Of a stretch of 43,056 nucleotides of DNA, positions 10,401 through 18,300 are shown piece after piece. Source of the DNA: Myrmaecium sp. VS I D KN 1 (taxonomy: Eukaryota; Ascomycota; Dothideomycetes; Valsariales; Valsariaceae); assembly GCA_019775845.1 (NCBI GenBank), contig JADQAV010000006.1, forward strand, positions 10,744-53,799, read 5' to 3'. Below the pieces are notes generated by a model. The model ran no database searches. It saw only the letters and a program-made list of their open reading frames with translations, and had not been told where the DNA came from. A program made the position numbers and the translations under genes. How positions within the stretch are numbered: the stretch's first letter is position 1; each line of letters opens with the position of its first letter.

Positions 10401-12375
10401 TATTAGTTCTAATAATTTTTTAGCTAATGGTTCATTTTTCATATTAAAAGTTATACAAAATCTTGGATTGTGTTTCTTTTTTTCACCAGGTTTTTGAATT
10501 CAAATATGTCCATCCCCTTCAAAGAGACCAGCTAAATAACCCTTAAATCTATTATCTTTTAAACTATTACTATAATACCTTATATTCAACCCAAACGGAC
10601 CCTTTTTTTTTGCCATATCAGGTCCCCCAACTATTAATGGTAATAGGAAATTACCAAATCCACCTATTAAAGCAGGCATACAAATTTAATTTGCAAATCA
10701 TTAATTTGCAAATCATTAATTTTCATTAATGTTTGGACTATATCTTTACCTTTAAATATATATTTAATATTTACTAAGGTATTTCACGTATAGTCTCTGA
10801 GGATCCTACTAAATAAAAGTGTTTAATGCTACAGTGAGCCCTTTTATTTTTGGTTTCCGGCTGATCGCCTAATCCTTTGAAATGTTACTGTATTCTGCCG
10901 CTTTTCTTTTAAAAGAAAGTCTGCAGTACTAGTTCCAAAGGCTCTAAAGGGATTCCAGCATATAGTGAAAAGAAAATAAGATATTTCTATCTTACCCGGC
11001 CATGCCTTTTATATATTTAATTTTTGTATGTAAATTTTCATTTACCTCGATAATAACCAGATTTATTTCCTTTTAGGTATTCTCTAATAACTTGACGGTC
11101 ACCTTTTAGGTGGTTAGCTAAACTATTTAGAGAATTAAATACTAAGTTTTTACTTGAATCATCTTTAAACTCTGCTAAAATAGCTTTAGCTGTGGGATGC
11201 TTAACTATATATATATCCCGTTTATCTTTAACTAAACTCTTAATTTGATCCAAACTAAGAAGATTAGTTTTAGTAGATTCCTCAATTAAATCTAAAGAAA
11301 AGAAGAAAGCGTTTACATATAAGGTACCTAAGTTTAGACAATCATTTAAAGAAGTATGATGAATATTTATTGAATTATACATAAGTTGTTTTGATTCAAA
11401 TACATATAATAAAGTAAAATCATCCGCACTATAGACATATATAGGTGTACCTCTTTGTTTATGAAGTCTATCACGTATTTCTTGACTCATTGGTGTATGA
11501 TACCCAGAACTACTAGCTACTAAGTCTACATTAAGGTTTGGTTTTAGACTATCAATAAAATGTTGTTCTAATGCTACTACTTGTTCTAAACTAGATTTCT
11601 CATCCATAATATAAATAGTTAACTTCATATTACTAAAACCATATTTATTTAAATAACGTAGAACCCTACGTGCTTTAGTTTTAAGTATAGATGGCATAAA
11701 ATAGGAACTTATTCTATTGTACAAATTAATAGAATGACCTACATACATATGTTTACCATCTACACTTTCTCATATATAGACACCTTTTTGCTTTTTAGTA
11801 ACTTTAAGTATAATATCTCTATTATTAAAAGGATCATTTACTAAAATTTTAACATACTTATCTTTAGGATCTTTAGAATTTTTGTTACCATCATTATTAT
11901 TATTGTTACCTGTTGATGAAATATTGTTATTATCACTATTCTCTAAATTTTCCTTCTCTCCACTCTGCAGTAATACAGAGGGAGAGGAGGCACAAGAAGA
12001 TTGCGATTTAAAATTAAATATATTAAAATTTTTTTCGACCATAAAGAAAATCATCACAATAGCGTGTGCAGTTATTATAGCATTGTATAATTGGTTATCT
12101 GCTATAAATTGAACACCTGGTCCTGATAATTCCAGTCTTATTAAGACTGAATATGCTGTACCAACAAGACCTGAAAATAAAGAAAATATCAAATATAGAG
12201 TCCCTATATCTTTTGCATTTGAAGATAAAAATCATCTTTCTGTTCAAAGAGATATAGAAGCTTCTATTATGTCAAAGTTTTTATGCCAACTTGGTTCAGA
12301 ACTTTCTTTTAAATCGAATGATGTCAATTGGGTCTGACTCGATTTAGAATTATTTGAACTAACAAATTTCAACAT
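1459..12375 (-). CDS. cox1: cytochrome c oxidase subunit 1, 5' 341 codons in nine exons
   Basis: COX1 is the catalytic subunit of complex IV in the inner membrane. Exons in transcription order: 12375-12038, 10680-10612, 9337-9247, 8016-8003, 6677-6452, 5300-5207, 3789-3768, 2703-2568, 1491-1459; together 1023 nt, one open frame. Landmarks are [16 protein letters not shown], the heme-ligand block [29 protein letters not shown], the copper/heme histidine block WFFGHPEV (its Tyr in the next exon) and the [11 protein letters not shown] pair. The rest of the gene lies outside the window. The frame starts at ATG 12375, which puts about 42 extra residues before the normal start near ERW; no ATG lies between, so either the extension is real or a non-ATG start is used. 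Boundaries were set by conserved protein blocks plus U|intron|G; the exon 2/3 junction (C before the intron) is the least certain and could move by one base. Exons of 14 and 22 nt are unusually short. Confidence 0.95.
1492..2567 (-). other. group I intron cox1-i8
   Basis: It begins after AGT (Ser, 2568) of VVWS and ends with G at 1492 before CATCACATG. Core elements: P 2511-2524, Q 2446-2459, R 2353-2376, S 1511-1524 (GAAGATATAGTCC). The ORF sits between R and S and its first part overlaps P, Q and R. Confidence 0.85.
1530..2567 (-). CDS. LAGLIDADG endonuclease/maturase of cox1-i8
   Basis: The frame runs on from exon 8 (VVWS|QVLAF) to TAA at 1530-1532, 345 codons in the intron. The N-terminal part translates the P-Q-R core. 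Two intact motifs follow, [12 protein letters not shown] and [12 protein letters not shown], each with an acidic residue in the catalytic eighth position, then the C-terminal helix block [20 protein letters not shown]. Each motif Trp is TGA. Family knowledge: such proteins cleave the intronless allele or help the host intron to splice. The intact frame and motifs suggest a working gene; which of the two roles it has cannot be told. Confidence 0.88.
2704..3767 (-). other. group I intron cox1-i7
   Basis: It follows GAGGT of HPEV and ends with G at 2704 before TTATATATTAATT (YILII). P 3730-3746, Q 3651-3660 and R 3606-3626 are clear; I could not assign an S element between the ORF stop and 2704. 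Confidence 0.8.
2795..3766 (-). CDS. LAGLIDADG endonuclease/maturase of cox1-i7
   Basis: An open frame from exon 7 ([10 protein letters not shown]) to TAA 2795-2797, 323 codons. The intron core is translated first (SLSAGN is the Q element), then [12 protein letters not shown] and [12 protein letters not shown]. Both catalytic acids are present; in the second motif the Gly after the Asp is Ala, which may weaken the helix packing. The end [20 protein letters not shown] is the normal C-terminus, so the protein is full length. The N-terminal spacer between core and first motif resembles that of the cox1-i9 ORF (HVPKHLKP versus HVPKHKSD), so the two introns may be related. Confidence 0.86.
3790..5206 (-). 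other. group I intron cox1-i6, second core type
   Basis: It lies between TTTTCT (5207) and GATTCTTCGG (3789), so a Trp TGA codon is split. Unlike its cox1 neighbours it has no AATCAGCAGG/TCAGAGACTACACG elements. Its 3' half (about 3905-3990) holds GACCGTCGGT, CTACAGACTGG and CAGTCGG, a block shared with cob-i1 and cob-i2. The ORF precedes this core. The 270 bases between ORF stop and that block hold no gene. Confidence 0.8.
4263..5204 (-). CDS. LAGLIDADG endonuclease/maturase of cox1-i6
   Basis: The frame continues from exon 6 ([10 protein letters not shown]) to TAA 4263-4265, 313 codons. After a hydrophobic N-terminal stretch ([14 protein letters not shown], possibly one membrane segment) come [12 protein letters not shown] and [12 protein letters not shown], both with Glu at the catalytic position, and the tail [21 protein letters not shown]. 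Trp in each motif is TGA. Complete and without breaks; function as endonuclease or maturase is inferred from the family. Confidence 0.87.
5301..6451 (-). other. group I intron cox1-i5
   Basis: It begins after GCT (6452) in LPVLA and ends with G at 5301 before GGTATTACTATGG (GITM). All four core elements are present: P 6412-6424, Q 6372-6384, R 6329-6349, and S 5397-5410 after the ORF. Confidence 0.86.
5408..6451 (-). CDS. LAGLIDADG endonuclease/maturase of cox1-i5
   Basis: In frame with exon 5 ([11 protein letters not shown]) down to TAA 5408-5410, 347 codons. The core P-Q-R is translated as the first 45 residues. Motifs [12 protein letters not shown] and [12 protein letters not shown] are intact. 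The linker block [19 protein letters not shown] matches the one in cox1-i3 ([19 protein letters not shown]) and cox1-i2 ([19 protein letters not shown]), and the C-terminus NKRTEFNWDHLGNFY matches theirs, so these three proteins form one subfamily that has spread within cox1. Confidence 0.88.
6795..6885. repeat. T-tract/A-tract inverted repeat in cox1-i4
   Basis: The sequence goes T-run, ATTTTAGAC, T-run, AATTAATT, A-run, GAATAAAAT, A-run. The arms pair around the central AATTAATT. It has the same design as the hairpin at 1-125. Confidence 0.7.
6913..8001 (-). CDS. LAGLIDADG endonuclease/maturase of cox1-i4
   Basis: The frame is open only under the mitochondrial code and reads on from exon 4 ([13 protein letters not shown]) to TAA 6913-6915, 362 codons; the first ATGs inside are at 7998 and 7842. 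A hydrophobic segment ([15 protein letters not shown]) lies near residue 45. The motifs are [12 protein letters not shown] and [12 protein letters not shown], both with the catalytic acid. The C-terminus [31 protein letters not shown] differs in style from the other cox1 ORFs and is of the type found in I-AniI-like maturases. Full length, no breaks. Confidence 0.86.
8017..9246 (-). other. group I intron cox1-i3
   Basis: It lies between GGGT (9247) and ACAGGTTGAAC (8016). The complete core comes first: P 9187-9202, Q 9142-9154, R 9092-9113, S 9063-9076. The ORF follows, which puts it in a loop near the 3' end of the intron. Confidence 0.84.
8069..9115 (-). CDS. LAGLIDADG endonuclease of cox1-i3, non-ATG start
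   Basis: This is the only cox1 intron ORF not in frame with its exon; the frame from exon 3 stops after a few codons. The open frame begins about 9170 and has no early ATG. I give TTG 9115 as a likely start, inside the R element, so R and S are translated ([18 protein letters not shown]). Motifs [12 protein letters not shown] and [12 protein letters not shown] are intact; it ends with TAA 8069-8071 (348 codons). Shared blocks with cox1-i2 and cox1-i5 ([24 protein letters not shown]) show common descent. The true start could lie further up. Confidence 0.82.
9338..10611 (-). other. group I intron cox1-i2
   Basis: The 5' side is GGC|AAAAAA (10612/10611), the 3' side AAAG|ATTCCC (9338/9337), so the exon ends in C, unusual for group I. 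The complete core is behind the ORF: P 9627-9644, Q 9495-9507, R 9436-9457, S 9395-9410. Confidence 0.8.
9720..10610 (-). CDS. LAGLIDADG endonuclease/maturase of cox1-i2
   Basis: The frame continues from exon 2 ([15 protein letters not shown]) to TAA 9720-9722, 296 codons. Motifs [12 protein letters not shown] and [12 protein letters not shown] are intact. The linker [19 protein letters not shown] and tail [17 protein letters not shown] place it with the cox1-i3 and cox1-i5 proteins. It lies wholly upstream of its intron core, unlike cox1-i3, where a similar protein lies downstream of the core, so the gene has moved relative to the ribozyme. Confidence 0.87.
10681..12037 (-). other. group I intron cox1-i1
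   Basis: It begins after ATGGT (12038) in the block [10 protein letters not shown] and ends with G at 10681 before TATGCCTGC. Behind the ORF come P 10954-10968, Q 10856-10868, R 10785-10806 and S 10735-10748. A side hairpin lies between P and Q around 10890-10930. Confidence 0.87.
11038..12036 (-). CDS. GIY-YIG homing endonuclease of cox1-i1
   Basis: In frame with exon 1 to TAA at 11038, 332 codons in the intron; the internal TGA at about 11770 reads as Trp. After an Asn-rich linker ([11 protein letters not shown], residues about 35-60) comes the nuclease domain: [25 protein letters not shown] gives the GVYI...MYVG form of the GIY-YIG signature, with the Arg of YNR and the Glu of LEQHFI as expected catalytic residues. 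The C-terminal half carries short modular DNA-binding repeats of the NUMOD kind ([40 protein letters not shown]). Complete; likely mobile-intron nuclease. Confidence 0.88.
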
Positions 12376-12478
12376 ATACTGTTTGTTTGATAATATGTTT
12401 TTTTTAATATAAACTATATATCAAACATAATATAAAGTCTGTATACTTTTTATATACAAAAAAATCTCTTTTAATAGT
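12376..12478. other. short spacer between tRNA-Met and cox1
   Basis: About 100 AT-rich bases upstream of the cox1 ATG. No clear promoter motif or ribosome-binding signal is visible. Confidence 0.6.
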
Positions 12479-12550
12479 AGCCATAAGAGAAATTCGAATT
12501 CTCACTGTTAATGCATGAAATTAATGTTCTACCCATTAAACTATTATGGC
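12479..12550 (-). tRNA. trnM: tRNA-Met (CAU)
   Basis: Reading the minus strand from 12550: acceptor GCCATAA pairs with TTATGGC ending at 12480; D arm TAGTTTAATGGGTAGAAC; anticodon stem TTAAT/ATTAA around the loop TTCATGC, anticodon CAT; T arm GAGAA TTCGAAT TTCTC. All four arms pair. It lies 104 bases upstream of the cox1 start. Confidence 0.9.
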
Positions 12551-12559
12551 AATTTAAAA

Positions 12560-12708
12560 AAATAAACTCTAAAATTAGTAGTTTTGTTTTTTTTTTTTGT
12601 TCATTTTTTTTTTTTTGTATAATANNNNNNNNNNNNNNNNNNNNNNNNNNNNNNNNAAAAAAAAACAAAACAAAAAAAAAATAAACAAAAAAAAACTACT
12701 AGGACTAT
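12560..12708. repeat. T/A-tract palindrome holding a 32-base N gap (12625-12656)
   Basis: The left arm TTAGTAGTTTTG plus T-tract and the right arm A-tract plus AAAACTACTA are reverse complements; the unknown bases 12625-12656 sit exactly in the loop. The neighbour at 13011-13112 has the same arms and an ungapped loop, so the gap is best explained by a sequencing or assembly failure at a hairpin. No gene is broken by it. Confidence 0.8.
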
Positions 12709-12710
12709 AT

Positions 12711-13018
12711 TATAAAAGAATATAAAATTAGATTATAAAAGAATATAAAATTATATTATAAAATAATATAAAATTAGATTATAAAAGAATATAAAATTAT
12801 AGTATAAAATAATATAAAATTAGATTATAAAAGAATATAAAATTATAGTATAAAAGAATATAAAATTAGATTATAAAAGAATATAAAATTAGATTATAAA
12901 AGAATATAAAATTATAGTATAAAAGAATATAAAATTATAGTATAAAAGAATATAAAATTAGACTATAAAATAATAGACTATAAAATTAAACTCTAAAGGA
13001 ATAGACTATAAAATTAGT
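12711..13018. repeat. 22-nt tandem repeat array
   Basis: About 13 copies of a unit like TATAAAAGAATATAAAATTA, with variants ending in GA or TA and AATA or GAATA. No ORF. Confidence 0.88.
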
Positions 13019-13112
13019 AGTTTATTTTTTTTTTGTTTTGTTTTTTTTTTTTGTATTATACAAAAAAAAAATGAACAAAAAAAAAAACAAAAAAAACTAC
13101 TAAAAATTATCA
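13011..13112. repeat. T/A-tract palindrome
   Basis: TTAGTAGTTTA plus T-tract with two G interruptions, loop TGTATTATACA, then A-tracts with matching C interruptions and AAACTACTAA. Full-length relative of the gapped hairpin at 12560-12708. Confidence 0.8.
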
Positions 13113-13137
13113 AAATATAAAAATATTTTTTTATAAA

Positions 13138-13475
13138 TTAGTAGTTTAAAAAAACTACATATAACCATACATATATATAATTTTTTTTTATTAGTTATAA
13201 CTAACCATATATATAAATTTTTTTAATAAATTATATATAACCATATATATAAATTTTTTTTATAAATTATATATAACCATATATATAAATTTTTTTTATA
13301 AATTATATATAACCATATATATAAATTTTTTTTTTATAAATTATATATAACCATATATAAAAATTTTTTTTTATAAATTATATATAACCATATATATAAT
13401 TTTTTTTTATTAGTTATAACTAACCATATATATAAATTTTTTTTTATAAATTATATATAACCATATATATATAAA
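13138..13475. repeat. tandem array of AT-rich units of about 34-38 nt
   Basis: Around eight copies of TTATATATAACCATATATATAAATTTTTTT-like units, with two variant copies carrying TTAGTTATAACTAACC. Each unit can form a small hairpin. No gene. Confidence 0.85.
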
Positions 13476-13544
13476 AAAATATTTTATATTTAGATATATA
13501 AATAATAATTTGATTAAATCAGATATAAACCATTATTATTTGCT

Positions 13545-13733
13545 TTAAAAAAAAAATACAAAAAAAACAAAACAAAAAAAAAACAGAAGAAAAAAAAATA
13601 CAAAAAAAACAAAACAAAAAAAAAAACAGAAGAAAAAAAAATACAAAAAAAACAAAACAAAAAAAAAAACAGAAGAAAAAAAAAATACAAAAAAAACAAA
13701 ACAAAAAAAAAACAGAAGAAAAAAAAATAAAAG
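13545..13733. repeat. tandem array of a unit of about 43 nt, A/C only
   Basis: Four copies of a purine-rich unit containing ATACAAAAAAAACAAAAC and ACAGAAG. The Phe-rich open frames on the minus strand are low-complexity shadows. Confidence 0.88.
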
Positions 13734-13834
13734 GGCTAGATCTTAATATAAAATAAATTATTATTTATAATATCTATAAATATTATTACTTATTAAATAA
13801 GATCTATAAATATTAAACTTTTAATAAAAATTAA

Positions 13835-14050
13835 CATTTGTTTACTGTCTATTTTTAATGCATTTTTACCCTATTCAAAAGCAAAACCCATAGTTAATAA
13901 AACAAAGAAAAATAGCATTATAATTAAACCATATATTTCATTTGTATATGCACTAACTATGTAAGGATAAACTAAAAGTATTTCTAAATCAAATAAAAGG
14001 AATAATAATGCAAATACAAAAAAAGAGATAGTAAATTGAGTCCTATTTTG
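13835..14050 (-). pseudogene. nad3: displaced 3' end of nad3
   Basis: The minus strand reads QNRTQFTISFFVFALLF, then the conserved LFDLEILLVYPYIVSAYTNEIYG block of ND3, and FE*GKNALKIDSKQM. It matches residues about 48-118 of the intact nad3 at 14895-15326, with one in-frame TAG where the intact gene has Leu. There is no start and no 5' half. Its tail (KNALKIDSKQ) looks more like ordinary fungal ND3 than the tail of the intact copy, so it may be the original gene end. It lies behind a decayed GIY-YIG gene. Confidence 0.85.
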
Positions 14051-14143
14051 TAGTTTTTTTTTTTAAAAACTACTAAAAATGTCCCTCAAAAAAATTATCC
14101 TTTTTTAACGATTAAATATCTATCATCAAATAATTCCCCAGAT

Positions 14144-14193
14144 CTAGGTACATGGACCTAGAAGGTACATGGACCTAGAAGGTACATGGACCT
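14144..14193. repeat. 17-nt repeat, three copies
   Basis: GGTACATGGACCTAGAA occurs three times head to tail, the last copy ending GGATC. It is followed by a small GC hairpin AGCCCTACGGGCT (14199-14212). GC-rich islands like this stand out here. Confidence 0.85.
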
Positions 14194-14220
14194 GGATCAA
14201 GCCCTACGGGCTAGATCTAA

Positions 14221-14759
14221 CTAGTCTTCATACTTTTTAGAGTATGTTTTTAAAGCACGAGCTGTCTCAGCATTTGAATGGCAATCAACAGATTCATTTG
14301 TCCAGGTATCAAATACTGTACAAGCACTTCCTTGAGCTGCAGCTATTTTTTTTCTAGCTTACACTGATTGTACTGAACCAGTACGAGCTTTACTAATTAA
14401 AGCTCTAGTTTCTTCAGAGACAATAGTACCTTTACGTGAACCTGCTAAGATTAATAAGTTATAATCTGGCTTTAAAATATTAATATATTTTTGCTCCATT
14501 TCTAATAACTTTTCTATTGAACAATACTCTAGAATATACAAACTAAAATTAGATGGAGTGTATTTTTAAAAAGCACTATAAATAGCACTTCTACCTCTTT
14601 TTAGCTGAGTATTTAGGAAAATAGTATTAAAATATCTTGATAACCTTCTAGTTAAATTATGAGAACTACCGACGTAGATTTTACCGTTAGTATTATTTTT
14701 CCACATATAGATTCCTGACTTTTTGTGATTATCTTTAAAGATTTTTTCTTTATCTTGTT
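14221..14759 (-). pseudogene. decayed GIY-YIG endonuclease gene
   Basis: The minus strand from about 14740 reads HKKSGIYMWKNNTNGKIYVGSSHNLTRR, a good GIY-YIG signature, then LEMEQKYINILKPDYNLL with the catalytic Glu, and a NUMOD3-like SEETRALISKARTG. The frame is closed by TAA within SAF*KYTPSN and by a second TAA within SVQSV*ARKK, and ends with TAG at 14221. No start codon is clear. It sits between the intact nad3 and a second nad3 3' end, which suggests that it came with an intron or mobile element in nad3. Confidence 0.82.
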
Positions 14760-14894
14760 ATGCATTATTATAGTAAAGAATAGGATTAATGAATAGGATT
14801 AATGTCAGAATTAGATTTGCTTCGAAAAACCACGACGATCAATCTTATTATAAATACTACGAACTATATTAAATTTTAATTTTTTTTTTTTTTT

Positions 14895-15326
14895 TTAAAA
14901 AAAATTAAATTTTAAACGAGGAGTCGAAGAAAAGGTTTGAACATATTTTATATCTTTGGCACTTGTTAGATTTTGTTTAAGATCAAATTTTAAAGCACCT
15001 TTACCTAATTCAAATACAAACCCTAAAGTTAAAACAATAAAGAAAAAAAGCATTATTACTAAACCATATATTTCATTAGTGTATGCACTAACTATGTAAG
15101 GATAAACTAATAATATTTCTAAATCGAAAAGTAGGAACAATAGTGCAAAGATATAAAAGGAAATACTAAATTGAGTTCTATTTTGGGCAAGAAAGGAATG
15201 AAATCCACATTCAAAAGCACTATTTTTTTCTTTATATGGATTATGGGGTGCCAATAATAAATTTACTCCTAATAATATTATTGATAATATAGGTATAAAT
15301 ACAAAAAAGAAAACAAAACTTGTCAT
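14895..15326 (-). CDS. nad3: NADH dehydrogenase subunit 3
   Basis: ND3 is a small membrane subunit of complex I. The 143-residue frame has three hydrophobic helices and the conserved CGF loop (ENSAFECGFHSF; the Cys of the active/deactive switch) followed by LFDLEILLVYP. The ATG overlaps the nad2 stop by one base (TAATG), the usual fungal arrangement, so the two are co-transcribed. The last 25 residues (TSAKDIKYVQTFSSTPRLKFNFF) are not typical of ND3, and a second, more normal gene end lies at 13835-14050. A T/A palindrome (14878-14915) abuts the stop. Confidence 0.96.
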   Translation of the reverse strand: MTSFVFFFVFIPILSIILLGVNLLLAPHNPYKEKNSAFECGFHSFLAQNRTQFSISFYIFALLFLLFDLEILLVYPYIVSAYTNEIYGLVIMLFFFIVLTLGFVFELGKGALKFDLKQNLTSAKDIKYVQTFSSTPRLKFNFF

Positions 15327-18300
15327 TATATTCTAAACAATATAAATGCCAATATATTAGCTAAGTCTAATCATTCTTGAGATATAAATATAAATAATAA
15401 TATAATTAAAGTAAGAATAGATATAATTAATGCTAAAGAATTAGATAAAGCTAGAGTATTTTTTACTCTTACTATATCTAACTGTCTATCAAATTCACTC
15501 TCAAATTCACTCTCATATTCACTCTCATATTTACTCTTATCTTTACTCTCATATATACCAAATAATTCCGGTATTAGCGGAGTCTCTACCATACCTGGTC
15601 TACGTTCTATTCAAACTTTTGGATATTCTATTGGATCTGTTAGAAATACTGTTGTATCTATTGTATTTATTGGATATGTTCAATCCCTTTCTATTCTATA
15701 TATTATTTCTTTTATTATACCTTTTATATGTTCTATTATACCTTTTATAAATCTAGGTTTATAATAGCCCTTTCGTTTCATTCAAGCTAATAATTCAAGA
15801 ATCATTCCCCTTTCTATCAATTCATCATTATTACTAATCAAATTTTCTATCTTACTATTTATTATATATTCAGGTTTATCATAGAATATTTGTTTTATTA
15901 CAGCTAAGTAATAAACAGCACTAACAACACTAGTAAGTATAGCCACTAATGTCATAAAAATATAACCTTCATTTATAGCAGCATTTAAAACCATTTGTTT
16001 AGCAAAAAACCCTACTAAAGGAGGAACTCCTACGAAAGAAAATAAAGTAATAGCTAAACTTAAAGCTAAAATAGGATTTATATAAAAATATCCGTTTAAT
16101 TGATTAATTAGTTGTATAGGAGAATTATTAATATCTATATAATTATTATTCTCTTTTGGAGAAATATTTATATATGATATTAATGAATAACCTATTGATA
16201 ATAATATTATAAAAGAATTTAAATTAGATATTGAGTATTGTATTATATAAAAAATAAAAGATTGAATAGAATCTAAACTATTTAAAGTTAAAGCTAAAAG
16301 CATAAAACCTACATGTGAATGAACTAGAAACAATTTCCTATTACCAGAAATTGCCCCCTTTCCCGAACCGTACGTGATAGTTTCCCATCATACGGCTCTC
16401 CGGAATAAGTCTTAATTAGTTGAGTTCGATTTTATTTCACTTTACTTGGGCTTTTTAGATTTCCCTTACTGTGGTGTTTCATATGGCATTCTCTACAAAG
16501 AGGTATTTGTTTCCTTCTTCTTTCTGCCATTAATTTGTCTATAAGATTTAACTTTGGATTAAGATCTTTAAGCATTCTAACGTGGTGCATTTCAACTCTA
16601 TATTCTGATTCACAAACGGAACATATTAGGTTTTCTAATGATGCTGTTGAGATATTAGAAGCATATAGGGTATTTAATGTATCGATATTGTTCACTTTGA
16701 AATTTCATGGTTTTATTCCATAAATTGCTTTCACGAATGCTACTCTATCGGATCCTTGTAGATTGCTACCAAATTTTTTGAAAGTTGCAGCTTGAGAATC
16801 TAGTTTGAATTTTGCTGCTAATAGTTTCGCGCAGGATGATTTTAGATGCATGTGTAATCAAGAAGATATTTCATTAATATTATGAGTGAAGCTATAGTAA
16901 TTCATTATTCCTCTATATACAGAGTTGTAAAGAGTTATTATGGCGTCTTTGTCATTTGCTAGTCAGATAAATCTCGGGTTGGATATTCCATTTTTGATGA
17001 ATCCCGCCTCTGTCAATTTTTTCTCTATTCTCTTTTTTGGAATTTCAAATCTTAATGTTTTGGCGTTTCTAGATGCGTATCCGAAAGTGTGGTTGAATGT
17101 TTGGTGATCACCAATTCCAATTACAGTTCCTAAGAATAACGCTCTGTCTTTTCTAGCATTGGTTATTAATGTCTTTTCTTCACTTAAATTTAGTTTTAGT
17201 TTTTCTTTTAGAAAAGTTTTAACTTTGTCAAGTAAGATTACACAATCGTTCCTATTTCCTCTGACTCCAAGCATTCAATCATCTGCATATCTTACATATA
17301 CTAATTTCTTGAATGATTCGTCCATAGGGTCAACTGATGGTACTGATAGCATTAGTTTATGTCACTTTGCTTTTTCTATAGGGTCCTTAGTTCTGTTCTT
17401 CTTGTTTCTAAAGCTAATTCATTCTGGATTTGATTTCGCTTTAGTTCCTGTATTAAACTCTTCAATTAATTCGTTTATGAATTTATCGAATTCATTTAAA
17501 TATATATTACATAGAAGAGGACTAATTATGGATCCTTGTGGAGTACCACTAATAGAGTTTTTCAATACTCTGAATTCCATGTATCCGGCTTTCAATGCTT
17601 TTATGATAAGTCTTATGAATCTCTCATCTTTTATCTTATTTCTGATTATAGCTATAAGAATATTGTGATCGAAAGAGTCAAAACATTTAGATATGTCTCC
17701 TTCTATGTATCATGCTGCACCTACGAAGTTTTTCTTGATATGTTGTAAGGCTGAGTGACAGCTTTTGTCGGGTCTAAAACCGTGACTTTGCGTTGAAAAT
17801 GTTGGTTCGAAGATGGCTTCTAATATCATTCTCATTACCTCTTGAACAATTTTGTCTCTAGGAGACGCTACTGTTAAGGGTCTTTGTCCCCCGTTGCCTT
17901 TAGGTATCATTACTCTTCTTCCTAGACCGAATTGGAATTTATCAGTTTTTATGGATTCTATTATTCCCCTTATTACTTCAACAGAGAATCCGTCTAATGT
18001 CGTTGGGTTTATTCCTGGTGTCATATTTCCTGGATTACTTTTTAGTTTTTTGTACGCTAATTCATATAGCTCCTGTTTGTACATTAACTGTATTACAGGT
18101 TCTGCTATGTAAGCTTGAGGATTGTTTTTATTTATTTCGACTAATCTTTGTAGTTTTTTTGTAGCGTCAGATTTAACTGTACTGGATATTCCAGCGGTAC
18201 TTAAATATCTACAAACACTTATTCCTGTAATCCTTCCCGTACTTAGTAGGTTACTACTAAGGTTTAAGTTGCTTCAACTTAAAGGTACTACGATTACTCT

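Noticed and set aside
12625-12656. A gene interrupted by the N gap
   Set aside because: The gap lies in the loop of a hairpin between tRNA-Met and a repeat array; the minus frame across it is meaningless.
13514-13704. Phe-rich minus-strand frames
   Set aside because: Products of a low-complexity tandem array; no start context or conserved sequence.
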